Source: JBBITW01 sp037440525
Lineage (GTDB): Bacteria; Desulfobacterota; BSN033; UBA1163
Length of the DNA stretch: 27,442 nt
Direction of reading: 5' to 3'
NCBI GenBank assembly: GCA_037440525.1
Contig: JBBITW010000026.1
Location: forward strand, 1 to 27,442
In this document: positions 8,696 to 14,732 of the stretch, piece after piece
Position numbering within the stretch: position 1 is the first letter of the stretch
How the letters are laid out: each line of letters starts with the position of its first letter
Translations under genes and position numbers: made by a program
Notes under the pieces: model-generated
Seen by the model: the letters and a program-made list of their open reading frames with translations, nothing else
Told to the model about the DNA's origin: nothing
The model's database searches: none

Positions 8696-8777
8696 CTTTA
8701 ATTATTTGTGCACGAAGTAGGGGCAGTGAGATGGCTTCAATGACAAAGTGATTTAATATGGTTCAGGAGGAGAACTG

Positions 8778-9491
8778 ATGGTCTCTTTTACAATTGATGG
8801 TCAACCTGTTGAGGGAAGAGAGGGCATGAATGTCTTAGAAGTGGCCCTCGATTCGGGGATTGAGATACCTCATCTTTGTTATCATGAATCTGTTAAACCT
8901 TATGGAGCTTGCCGTCTCTGTTTGGTAGAAGTTGTTAGAAATGGCAGATCGAGAATGACAACCTCCTGTAACTATCCTGTGATGGAAGGGATTGAGGTAT
9001 TGACCCAGACAGAAAAGGTTATAAGGGCCCGTCGGATGATCATTGAATTAATTCTGGCTATGTGTCCTGGTGATAAATTGATACAGGAGATGGCAAGTCA
9101 AATGGGTGTTGATGATGTCAGATTCAAGAAAGAAGAAAAGGATTGCATTCTATGCGGACTCTGCGCAAGGGTTTGTGATGAAGTGGTAGGGGCTCATGCC
9201 ATTCAGTTTGCCTTTCGGGGAGACCGAAGAGAGATGACACCTCCCTTTCAGGAAGAAGCGATGAACTGTATTGCCTGTGGAGCCTGTGTTGTCATATGCC
9301 CTGTGAATGTAATAGGGATGAAGGAAGAGGGGGATGAACGAACAATCATCCGCTGGAAAAGAACGCTTAAAATGAAGAAATGTAAGATCTGTGGAAACTA
9401 TTTTGCACCATGGTTTCAATTAGAGAGATTCAGGCAAAAGGCTAATCTACCAAAAGATTTTTATGATGTATGTTATACCTGCAGGAGTTGA
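8778..9491 (+). CDS. NuoG/HoxU-like iron-sulfur subunit (short, no catalytic domain)
   Basis: A 237-aa electron-transfer subunit. The N-terminal [2Fe-2S] ferredoxin has C34, C45, C48 and C64. Two [4Fe-4S] motifs follow (C123/126/129/133 and C164/167/170/174). The His-Cys N5-type site usually found between them in NuoG is not seen: the expected segment reads LILAMCPGDKLIQ with a single cysteine. The C-terminus adds a possible zinc-ribbon or rubredoxin-like pair, CKIC (202-205) and CYTC (232-235). It is too short to carry a catalytic molybdopterin or hydrogenase domain, so it likely acts as a wire between the NuoEF-like module and another enzyme. A good ribosome site (aggagg) precedes the ATG. 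Confidence 0.88.
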   Translation: MVSFTIDGQPVEGREGMNVLEVALDSGIEIPHLCYHESVKPYGACRLCLVEVVRNGRSRMTTSCNYPVMEGIEVLTQTEKVIRARRMIIELILAMCPGDKLIQEMASQMGVDDVRFKKEEKDCILCGLCARVCDEVVGAHAIQFAFRGDRREMTPPFQEEAMNCIACGACVVICPVNVIGMKEEGDERTIIRWKRTLKMKKCKICGNYFAPWFQLERFRQKANLPKDFYDVCYTCRS

Positions 9492-9516
9492 AATTATTTT
9501 ATAATTGGAGTATACT
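9488..9516 (+). promoter_or_regulatory. Sigma-70-type promoter of hsp20
   Basis: TTGAAA (9488-9493) and TATACT (9511-9516) are separated by exactly 17 nt and sit about 35 nt before the hsp20 ATG. The -35 box overlaps the stop codon of the preceding iron-sulfur gene. No CIRCE element was found. This suggests hsp20 has its own promoter rather than depending on the redox operon. Confidence 0.7.
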
Positions 9517-9549
9517 ATTTTTAAAGTATTATTTTAGGAGGTAGGGGAA

Positions 9550-9993
9550 ATGGTCCATGTAAAATGGGAGCCTTTTCGGGATCTGATGGCAATGCAAGAC
9601 CGAATGACCCGACTCTTTGATGAGACCCTTTCACGAATCTTTAAAGAAGAGGTTCCAAGAGGTGTCTGGTCTCCTCCTGTAGATATTATAGAGAAAGTTG
9701 ATGAAGTTGTTTTAAAGATAGACCTCCCCGAGATAGATCAGAATGAGATTGATATTAAAGTTGAGGAGAATACATTAATAATTCAGGGTGAGAGGAAGTT
9801 TTTAAAAGATGCTACAGGAGGAAACTATATTCAGATAGAGAGACCCTATGGGAATTTTCAGAGAACCTTCACCATCCCAAAGATTATAGATCAGGAGGGT
9901 ATCAAGGCATCCTATAAAGATGGTGTATTGAGGATTGTTCTTCCAAAGAGAGCTGAGCTTACACCGAAACAGATTACCATAGATGTGAGTTAA
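9550..9993 (+). CDS. Hsp20-family small heat-shock protein
   Basis: A 147-aa alpha-crystallin-domain chaperone, an ATP-independent holdase. The N-terminal amphipathic segment has WEPFRDLMAMQDRMTRLFDE. The crystallin core begins at WSPPVDIIEKVDEVVLKIDLP. The hallmark ASYKDGVLRIVLPK near the C-terminus corresponds to the family's A-x3-n-G-v-L motif. The strong ribosome site is aggagg followed by taggggaa. The gene converges on the transaldolase gene with only 20 nt between stops and no clear terminator there. Confidence 0.95.
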   Translation: MVHVKWEPFRDLMAMQDRMTRLFDETLSRIFKEEVPRGVWSPPVDIIEKVDEVVLKIDLPEIDQNEIDIKVEENTLIIQGERKFLKDATGGNYIQIERPYGNFQRTFTIPKIIDQEGIKASYKDGVLRIVLPKRAELTPKQITIDVS

Positions 9994-10013
9994 ATCTGAT
10001 AATATTGTTAAAT

Positions 10014-10664
10014 TTACTTTTTTGGAACCTTCTTCCAGTCTTCCAGAAACCGCTCAATACCAATATCTGTCAATGGATGGTGAATCAGTTGTTCAATAAC
10101 TTTATAGGGAATCGTTGATACATCTGCACCGATGAGTGCAGCCTTAAGCACGTGAATGGGATTTCTGATACTCGATACAATCACCTCTGATGAGAAATCA
10201 TAATTATCAAATATTGTAACAATCTGCCTGACCAAATCCATCCCTGTCTGGGAAATATCATCAAGCCTCCCTATGAATGGACTTACATAAGTTGATCCTG
10301 CCTTTGCCGCAAGAAGCGCCTGGGTTGGAGAAAAGATGAGGGTTGTATTTGTCTTAATCCCGTCGGAGACCAAAATCCTGATAGCTTTTAGTCCTTCCGA
10401 AGTCATTGGAATTTTAACGACAATATTTTTACCAATTTTAGAGAGTCTTTTGGCTTCTTCAACCATCTCTTCTGCCCTGAGGCTTAAAACCTCAATGCTT
10501 ATAGGAAGCCCCTGGATGATTTCACAGATCTCTCCAATAAGGGATTCAAAATCTCTTCGCTCCTTAGAAATCAGTGAAGGGTTGGTAGTTACCCCATCTA
10601 TTATTCCCATTTCGTAAGCCTTTCTTATCTCATCAGGATTTGCAGTATCGATAAAGAATTTCAT
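10014..10664 (-). CDS. Transaldolase / fructose-6-phosphate aldolase family protein
   Basis: A 216-aa small class I aldolase of the TalC/Fsa type, acting in the non-oxidative pentose phosphate pathway or on fructose 6-phosphate. The start MKFFIDTANPDEI is typical. The Schiff-base lysine is K84 in IVVKIPMTSEG. Also present are DGVTTNPSLI, IFSPTQALLAAKAG and SPFIGRLDDI. The frame is open eight codons further to 10688, but aaggagg lies just before the ATG at 10664, and that N-terminus fits the family. A terminator hairpin for upstream minus-strand transcription lies just before it. Transaldolase versus F6P aldolase activity cannot be decided here. Confidence 0.92.
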   Translation of the reverse strand: MKFFIDTANPDEIRKAYEMGIIDGVTTNPSLISKERRDFESLIGEICEIIQGLPISIEVLSLRAEEMVEEAKRLSKIGKNIVVKIPMTSEGLKAIRILVSDGIKTNTTLIFSPTQALLAAKAGSTYVSPFIGRLDDISQTGMDLVRQIVTIFDNYDFSSEVIVSSIRNPIHVLKAALIGADVSTIPYKVIEQLIHHPLTDIGIERFLEDWKKVPKK

Positions 10665-10686
10665 TCTATAAGCCTCCTTATCGGGC

Positions 10687-10722
10687 AAAAAATAGGTGGT
10701 AGAAATCTCTTCCTACCACCTA
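10687..10722 (-). terminator. Rho-independent terminator downstream of the lipoprotein operon
   Basis: Perfect 9-bp stem (taggtggta 10693-10701; taccaccta 10714-10722) with a 12-nt loop. In minus-strand orientation it is followed by six T (10687-10692). It would end the ompA-like transcript just before the transaldolase ribosome site. Confidence 0.7.
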
Positions 10723-10740
10723 AAAAGGAATTTTTTATAT

Positions 10741-10887
10741 TAATCTAAATTGAGTGGTTCAAGATTGTCATTGTCTGCTTCAGACAGGGAAGCAATCTTT
10801 ACCAAATTGTCATTCCGAGCGGAGCGAGGAATCTATAAGATTGCCACGCCCTTCGGGCTCGCAACGACTAATAAATATTTAGGATTA
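10741..10887. repeat. MITE-like element family 1, copy 2
   Basis: The left end taatctaaattgagtggttcaag and the right end atttaggatta form an imperfect inverted repeat. The interior has the shared 'attgtcattccgagcggagcgaggaatct' core and 'gattgccacgcccttcgggctcgcaacgact'. It lies between the ompA-like gene and the terminator. Confidence 0.6.
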
Positions 10888-10894
10888 AATAATT

Positions 10895-11818
10895 TTATGG
10901 AATTATTCTAAACTCAACCCTCCTGTTTTTTGCTCGACCTTCTTCGGTCCGATTATCTGCAACGGGTCTTGTTGCTCCAAATCCCTTGACCTGCATTCGG
11001 TCAGCCGAGATTCCAAACTTATCCTGAATATATTTCTTTGCACTCTCAGCCCTCTTCTCAGAAATGACTTTATTTGTCTCAGGAGAACCTGTAGAATCCG
11101 TATGACCTTCTATAACAACTCTGATATTTGGATTCTCTCTAAGTATCATCCCATTTCTATCCAGCGCCTTGGATGCAGAGGGATTGATATTGGTCTTTTT
11201 TAAATCAAAATAGACTGTTTCAAAAACAGGCACCTCAGGCCGCTTGGGCGGTGCAGGGGCTGGTGGTGTAGGAGCCGGAGGAGGTGTAACAACTACTGGA
11301 GGTGCTGGCTTCTCTTCGGGTTTCTCTGGTGCAGGTGGAGGAGGTGGAGGTGCTGGAGGTGGTGGTGTAATAACTACTGGAGGCGCAGGTGGAGGTGCTG
11401 GTGGTGCAGGTGGCACTGGTGGAGGTGGTGGTGTAACAACCGCTGGTGGTGCAGGCACTGGAGGCACAGGTGGTGGTGCAATTGGCCTTGGCAGTGGTGG
11501 AGCTGGTGGTGCAGGTGGTTTTTCGCAAATCCTGATTGCCTCAAGGGATTTTTCCTTTACAATTTTGATATGATTATCCAAACGCTCAAGTTCTCTCCAG
11601 AAGTGTGACTTTTCATGATCTGCCAGTGCCAGATATGCTTCGGCTGTTGCAAACTGGCAGGGTGCACACTTCTTTGCATCGGCAAGTGTAGCCCTCTGAA
11701 AGGCTTCCTTTGCCTCGTTATAGGCCATCATAGTCTCTCTGCTAACAGCACATCCTGAAGCAATCAATGCCCCTAAGATGAAAATTACCAAAATCATATA
11801 TTTTCGATTCATATTCAT
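10895..11818 (-). CDS. OmpA-domain lipoprotein with proline-rich linker
   Basis: A 307-aa outer-membrane or periplasmic lipoprotein. The signal peptide ends at a lipobox with C23 (LIASGC). Residues about 25-100 form a DUF4398-like helical domain. Residues 101-193 are an extended Pro/Ala-rich linker. The C-terminal OmpA/Pal peptidoglycan-binding domain (about 197-307) has VVIEGHTDSTG, ISEKRAESAKKY, VKGFGATRP and EGRAKNRRVEFRI. It probably tethers the outer membrane to the cell wall across a wide gap. It follows a smaller lipoprotein gene by 26 nt, and the two share a similar N-terminal domain. The ribosome site gagggggtga precedes the ATG. Confidence 0.92.
   Translation of the reverse strand: MNMNRKYMILVIFILGALIASGCAVSRETMMAYNEAKEAFQRATLADAKKCAPCQFATAEAYLALADHEKSHFWRELERLDNHIKIVKEKSLEAIRICEKPPAPPAPPLPRPIAPPPVPPVPAPPAVVTPPPPPVPPAPPAPPPAPPVVITPPPPAPPPPPPAPEKPEEKPAPPVVVTPPPAPTPPAPAPPKRPEVPVFETVYFDLKKTNINPSASKALDRNGMILRENPNIRVVIEGHTDSTGSPETNKVISEKRAESAKKYIQDKFGISADRMQVKGFGATRPVADNRTEEGRAKNRRVEFRIIP
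11240..11518 (-). repeat. Low-complexity proline-rich coding repeat
   Basis: Codes for residues 101-193 of the OmpA-domain lipoprotein: runs of PPAPP, PPPPP and VVTPP. At DNA level it is a degenerate ggtggtgcaggt-type repeat on the plus strand. It is prone to length variation and produces long Gly-rich shadow frames on the other strand. Confidence 0.85.
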
Positions 11819-11844
11819 ATTTCACCCCCTCTCATTTTGCTCAG

Positions 11845-12135
11845 CTACCTCTTCTTCAATTCTGTTAATCCCGCCTCAGAAGCAGCCCTTGAACGACTTG
11901 CTAACTCCTTTGCCACTTTAAAATCATTATGCTCAAATTCCAATTTTGCTCCATAAAGAAATGATTCAGCACTGCAATATTCATAAGGAGTCTTTGAAGC
12001 GCCTCCTGACCCCTTCAAATCTGAAAGTAATTTTTCAGCCGTCTTTATCTCATTTCGTGCAGAGAAGTAGTAACAACCTGAAAAGGAAAAAAGAAAGACC
12101 AGAAGTATCATGAAAATAGGAATTCTTTTCCTCAT
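11845..12135 (-). CDS. Small lipoprotein, DUF4398-like
   Basis: A 96-aa lipoprotein: a basic start (MRKRIP), a hydrophobic core, then FSGC with C21 as the likely lipidated residue. The mature part is helical, with CSAESFLYGAKLEFEHNDF resembling CQFATAEAYLALADHEKSHF of the OmpA-domain protein next door, suggesting a shared domain. The frame is open to 12174, but aaagggggt precedes the ATG at 12135, giving a normal signal peptide. It is first gene of a two-gene operon with a strong upstream promoter. Function is unknown; a cell-envelope role is inferred from the lipobox and neighbour. Confidence 0.8.
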   Translation of the reverse strand: MRKRIPIFMILLVFLFSFSGCYYFSARNEIKTAEKLLSDLKGSGGASKTPYEYCSAESFLYGAKLEFEHNDFKVAKELASRSRAASEAGLTELKKR

Positions 12136-12182
12136 ACACGCACCCCCTTTAAAATATTGTGGGAAAAATTTCATACATTTTT

Positions 12183-12211
12183 ACAATAGCAACAATATTT
12201 TCCCTTGTCAA
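12183..12211 (-). promoter_or_regulatory. Sigma-70-type promoter of the lipoprotein operon
   Basis: On the minus strand, TTGACA (12211-12206) and TATTGT (12188-12183) are 17 nt apart. The -35 is a perfect consensus match. It lies about 50 nt upstream of the small lipoprotein ATG and 11 bp from the end of a MITE-like element. Confidence 0.75.
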
Positions 12212-12222
12212 GCTTTTTTTTA

Positions 12223-12341
12223 GAGAGTTCTGAAAAAGTACTTGAATGACTGGGGAGGTAAGGTTCCAAACCCTTCGAATGCTTCTCCAGCCCACCTCCC
12301 CGGTCTATGCAACTCATTTTAAATATTTTTTCAGAGATCTC
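12223..12341. repeat. MITE-like element family 2, copy A
   Basis: About 119 bp bounded by gagagttctgaaaaa (12223-12237) and tttttcagagatctc (12327-12341), an inverted repeat with two mismatches. The interior has the stem ggggaggt...acctcccc and 'ggttccaaacccttcgaatgc', which is shared with copy B at 23430-23586 in the opposite orientation. Together with the family 1 copy at 12382-12537 it fills the 364-bp gene-free stretch 12175-12539. Confidence 0.65.
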
Positions 12342-12381
12342 TTTTTCAAATTAGTATGATCATGGGTTTCTCCTAATATCT

Positions 12382-12537
12382 TAATCCTAAATTGAGTGAT
12401 TCTGAATTGCAATTACGAGGCGAAACCCCTGCCTGCGGCAGGGGGTAAGGAATCTCAACCAAATTGTCATTCCGAGCGAAGCGAGGAATCTATTATATTA
12501 TCACGTCGCTTCGCGCAAAGAGCTCAATTTAGATTAA
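12382..12537. repeat. MITE-like element family 1, copy 3
   Basis: The left end taatcctaaattgagtgatt and the right end gctcaatttagatta are inverted repeats. The interior contains 'attgtcattccgagcgaagcgaggaatct' and a cctgcctgcggcagg palindrome. The right end abuts the stop codon (12540-12542) of the predicted YHS selenoprotein gene. The plus-strand reading frame through it is only a translation of the repeat, not a gene. Confidence 0.65.
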
Positions 12538-12539
12538 TA

Positions 12540-12809
12540 TCAATTTTTCTTTTCAATGCTTTCTTTTTTCCCTTCAATATATTTTAAAAGGCAGTCCTTA
12601 TTGCAAAAGTAGAATATTTTCCCATCGATTTTTTTCTTAAATGCCGACCCTTTAGGTATATAAGTCAATCAATAGGGATCCTGGACGAGCTCTTCAGGAT
12701 CTGTCCTTTTTCTCATCTGCCTCTTTGAACTCGGCATATCTTTTATGAGGAAGTGAAGGAGATAATATAGGACAATTATAAGAAGGATAATCAATAGAAA
12801 TCTGAGCAT
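12540..12809 (-). CDS. Predicted selenoprotein: membrane-anchored YHS-domain-like protein with in-frame UGA (Sec47)
   Basis: An 89-aa protein if UGA at 12671-12669 is read as selenocysteine. Residues 2-22 are a hydrophobic helix (LRFLLIILLIIVLYYLLHFL), followed by a basic linker. The YHS/TRASH-like motif is D44-P-Y-Sec47, then A56, G63, FYFC69-NKDC73. YHS domains have DP-x-C at exactly the UGA position and YFC-x3-C later; they bind heavy metals. The 42 codons after UGA are open and keep both conserved cysteines, arguing against decay. A SECIS-like hairpin follows the UGA. The gene lies 13 nt after folK, downstream of tRNA-Sec and tatA on the same strand. The initiator ATG has only a weak ribosome site. 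Alternative: a pseudogene or a 46-aa peptide. Function is not known; metal binding or redox is inferred. Confidence 0.82.
12636..12671 (-). promoter_or_regulatory. Putative bacterial SECIS element of the YHS selenoprotein gene
   Basis: The UGA (12671-12669) is followed by a hairpin from 12664 to 12636: CUUA/UAAG, a U-U mismatch, AU/AU, an A-C mismatch, CC/GG, and a 9-nt loop UAAAGGGUC. Loop guanines are 19-21 nt after the UGA; E. coli fdhF has them at 19-20. The stem is weaker than that of the second candidate. Confidence 0.6.
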
Positions 12810-12822
12810 CTATAACCCAAAA

Positions 12823-13317
12823 TTAAATATCAGAGATTTTTTCCACTCCCTGATCTTCAATTAAATCTTCTAATAGTTCTCCAACAGTCTTTTTAAAAAT
12901 GGGATGGAAAATATTGCGGTCAATTTCAACAAGAGGAACGAGAACGAATTGACGTTCGTGGAGGTGGGGATGAGGGATCTTAAGTTCCCCTGTTGTGATT
13001 ACCCTTTCATCAAAGAGAAGGATATCAAGATCAATTGTCCTTGGTCCCCAGTGAAATGTTCTTTTCCTTCCCAGATGAAATTCAATATTTTTTAGACCAT
13101 ATAAGAGATCTAAAGGTTTTAACTCTGTTTCAATCTTTATTACACCATTTACAAACCAATCCTGATCTGTAAAACCAATAGGTTTTGTTTTATAAAGGGA
13201 AGATTTTGCAATAATTTTATTGGAATCCAGTCTTAGAATTTCTGAAATCGCCTTTTTACATAAGTTGATTTTATCGCCAATATTTGAACCAATACCAATG
13301 TAGGCAGTATGTCCCAT
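12823..13317 (-). CDS. folK: 2-amino-4-hydroxy-6-hydroxymethyldihydropteridine pyrophosphokinase
   Basis: A 164-aa HPPK, which transfers pyrophosphate from ATP to 6-hydroxymethyl-dihydropterin in folate synthesis. Visible are the start AYIGIGSNIGDK, the pterin-binding region KTKPIGFTDQDWFVNGVIK, and the signature FHWGPRTIDLDILLFDE with the Mg-binding D-L-D, followed by IPHPHLHERQFVLVPL. Length is normal. It lies 24 nt after tatA and 13 nt before the predicted YHS selenoprotein gene, so the three probably form one transcript. The ribosome site is weak. Confidence 0.95.
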   Translation of the reverse strand: MGHTAYIGIGSNIGDKINLCKKAISEILRLDSNKIIAKSSLYKTKPIGFTDQDWFVNGVIKIETELKPLDLLYGLKNIEFHLGRKRTFHWGPRTIDLDILLFDERVITTGELKIPHPHLHERQFVLVPLVEIDRNIFHPIFKKTVGELLEDLIEDQGVEKISDI

Positions 13318-13341
13318 AATGGAAGGGGTAAGGCGGTTCTT

Positions 13342-13539
13342 CTACTTTTCACTTTTTTCAGAAATCTCTTCTGTCTTTTTTGGAGTTACATCGATCTCAT
13401 CCCGATCCTTGGTTGCCTTTTTAAAATTCCTGATCCCTTTTCCGAGCCCTTCGCCAATCTGTGGAAGTTTCCCCGCACCAAATATGATCAGGATGATGAC
13501 CAGGATAATAAGTAACTCCGGCATTCCTATTCCAAACAT
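13342..13539 (-). CDS. tatA: Twin-arginine translocase subunit TatA/TatE family
   Basis: A 65-aa single-span protein: a short periplasmic start MFGIGMPELL, a transmembrane helix ILVIILIIFGAG, the hinge with KLPQIGEGLGKGIRNFKK amphipathic helix, and a charged tail. This is the TatA layout that forms the folded-protein export pore. The start at 13539 follows ggagag; the frame is open upstream only because it runs through tRNA-Sec. TatA would be needed to export formate dehydrogenases of the type encoded at the end of the window, although the FDH signal peptide is off-window. Confidence 0.93.
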   Translation of the reverse strand: MFGIGMPELLIILVIILIIFGAGKLPQIGEGLGKGIRNFKKATKDRDEIDVTPKKTEEISEKSEK

Positions 13540-13613
13540 ATTTCTCTCCTTCAATTTACTATATAAACAGAATGCCTTACCAAAAGCATTCAAAAAATAT
13601 TTTCTTCTGAAAT

Positions 13614-13707
13614 TGGCGGAAGTGCATGGGAATCGAACCCACCATCCCGAGCTGTCGGGATCACTGGATTTGAAGTCCAGGAGGCCCACCAGGACCTATT
13701 CACTTCC
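13614..13707 (-). tRNA. selC: tRNA-Sec (anticodon UCA)
   Basis: A 94-nt tRNA including encoded CCA. The acceptor ggaagtg pairs with cacttcc (the eighth pair would be A-G). The D stem is six pairs (aggtcc/gggcct) with a short tggt loop. The anticodon arm is ctgga-cttcaaa-tccag with anticodon TCA at 13673-13671. The long variable arm is atcccga-cagc-tcgggat. The T loop is ttcgatt, the discriminator is G, and the 3' end is GCCA. These features (UCA, extended acceptor and D stems, long variable arm) identify selenocysteine tRNA and closely resemble E. coli selC. It lies 74 nt upstream of tatA. Confidence 0.97.
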
Positions 13708-13714
13708 AATATTT

Positions 13715-13743
13715 AAACTAATAGATTTTCTCTCTAAAGTCAA
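13715..13743 (-). promoter_or_regulatory. Probable promoter of tRNA-Sec
   Basis: On the minus strand TTGACT (13743-13738) and TAGTTT (13720-13715) are 17 nt apart, and the -10 box ends 7 nt before the tRNA 5' end. The -35 box is strong and the -10 box weak. It could also feed tatA-folK and the YHS gene. Confidence 0.5.
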
Positions 13744-13855
13744 CCCTTTATAACTTTATAGGGTGGGAATCGCTCCAATTTAGGTAGCAAAAGCCTTTCT
13801 TTTCAAGTATAATAAATTCTGTTATATTATTTTCTATTAATAAGAGTGGTTTTTC

Positions 13856-14161
13856 ATGGAGACAGTTCGATCAAAGAATGGGGTTCAAATTCGGTTAACA
13901 CAACAAAGATGGCTTCATATTACCGAAGAACATTCGGAAATGGCTGGCTATTATTTTGATGTTCTTGAGACCATTGAGGAACCAGAAGCAATTTATGAGG
14001 GCAAAGCTGAGGAATTATTTGCGATCAAAGAAATTGAACCAGGGAAATATTTAGTTGTTATATATAAGGAGATGAGCAAAGAGGATGGATTTATTATTAC
14101 TGCCTTCCTGACAAGAAAAATTAAAAAGATTGAAAGGAGAACAAAGTTATGGCCTCAATAG
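13856..14161 (+). CDS. Putative PBECR2-type (barnase/ColE5/RelE-like fold) nuclease or toxin
   Basis: A 101-aa protein resembling the phage-Barnase-EndoU-ColicinE5/D-RelE-like family: RLTQQRWLHITEEHSEMAGY, then VLETIEEPEAIYEG, YLVVIYKE, and DGFIITAFLTRKIKKIERR. The histidine H19, the following H24 region and the C-terminal R/K cluster are candidate active-site residues, by analogy only. The family is often paired with a DUF2283 gene, as here: the next start overlaps its end by 13 nt. Both are on the opposite strand to their neighbours, next to tRNA-Sec, suggesting an acquired module. A toxin role is inferred. Confidence 0.65.
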   Translation: METVRSKNGVQIRLTQQRWLHITEEHSEMAGYYFDVLETIEEPEAIYEGKAEELFAIKEIEPGKYLVVIYKEMSKEDGFIITAFLTRKIKKIERRTKLWPQ

Positions 14162-14388
14162 ATATAAAGGCAATCCAAAACCTTACCCCCCAATTATTAA
14201 GTATACCTTTTAAACGCATTTGGTATAGTTATGACGAGGAAGCAGATGTTTTATATTTAAATTTTAAAAAGCCGAGTCATGCAGACGACAGTGAGCTTAC
14301 TGATGATGATATGATCATCAGATATGAAAAGGGAGAGGTCATAGGTATTACTGTGCTTAATGCGAGCAAAAGAAAGATGACAATGTAG
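14149..14388 (+). CDS. DUF2283 domain protein, possible antitoxin partner
   Basis: A 79-aa protein with the DUF2283 signature: WYSYDEEADVLYLNFKKP, then DDDMIIRYEKGEVIGITVLNAS. It overlaps the preceding putative nuclease gene by 13 nt and has a strong ribosome site (aaaggaga) inside it, a typical toxin-antitoxin arrangement. The N-terminal 25 residues (IQNLTPQLLSIPFKRI) may bind the partner. No DNA-binding motif was recognised. The function is unproven. Confidence 0.7.
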   Translation: MASIDIKAIQNLTPQLLSIPFKRIWYSYDEEADVLYLNFKKPSHADDSELTDDDMIIRYEKGEVIGITVLNASKRKMTM

Positions 14389-14411
14389 CTAAAAAGTAAT
14401 TCGGGGTCGAG

Positions 14412-14687
14412 TTATTTCTTAATAATCTCTAACCTCTTCATCCACTCCTCAACCCCATTTTCAAGAATCTTTATAGTTTTTTCTCGGGAATGGTGGCCTT
14501 TTATAATCTCAATAGAAGATGGAGAAATTCTTAATTCCTTAGCCAATACACGAATGAGTGTCTCGTTGGCCCTCCCTTCCACAGGTGGGGCTGTCACTTT
14601 AACTTTTATACCATCCTTATATAGACCAACAATCCCATTCATTGAAGACTTGGGTTGAAGATAAATTTTAAGAATTTTTTCTTTCAT
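14412..14687 (-). CDS. DUF167 (YggU-family) protein
   Basis: A 91-aa DUF167 protein, a widespread family without an established function. Visible are IYLQPKSSMNGIVG, IKVKVTAPPVEGRANETLI (the signature), and IEIIKGHHSREKTIKI. The frame is open from 14705, but aaggg lies 8 nt before the ATG at 14687, so that start is preferred. It lies 45 nt after the pgeF-like gene; rluD, pgeF and this gene form one minus-strand cluster. Confidence 0.88.
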   Translation of the reverse strand: MKEKILKIYLQPKSSMNGIVGLYKDGIKVKVTAPPVEGRANETLIRVLAKELRISPSSIEIIKGHHSREKTIKILENGVEEWMKRLEIIKK

Positions 14688-14732
14688 TACTTTTTCCCTT
14701 AACATACACTTCGTAAATGGTTATGGTTTTCG

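Noticed and set aside
11244..11573. Glycine-rich plus-strand frame of 109 codons
   Set aside because: It is the antisense shadow of the proline-rich linker of the OmpA-domain lipoprotein.
12396..12587. 63-codon plus-strand open frame containing 'CHSERSEES'
   Set aside because: It is a translation of the family 1 repeat, a well-known source of spurious ORFs, and overlaps the minus-strand YHS gene.
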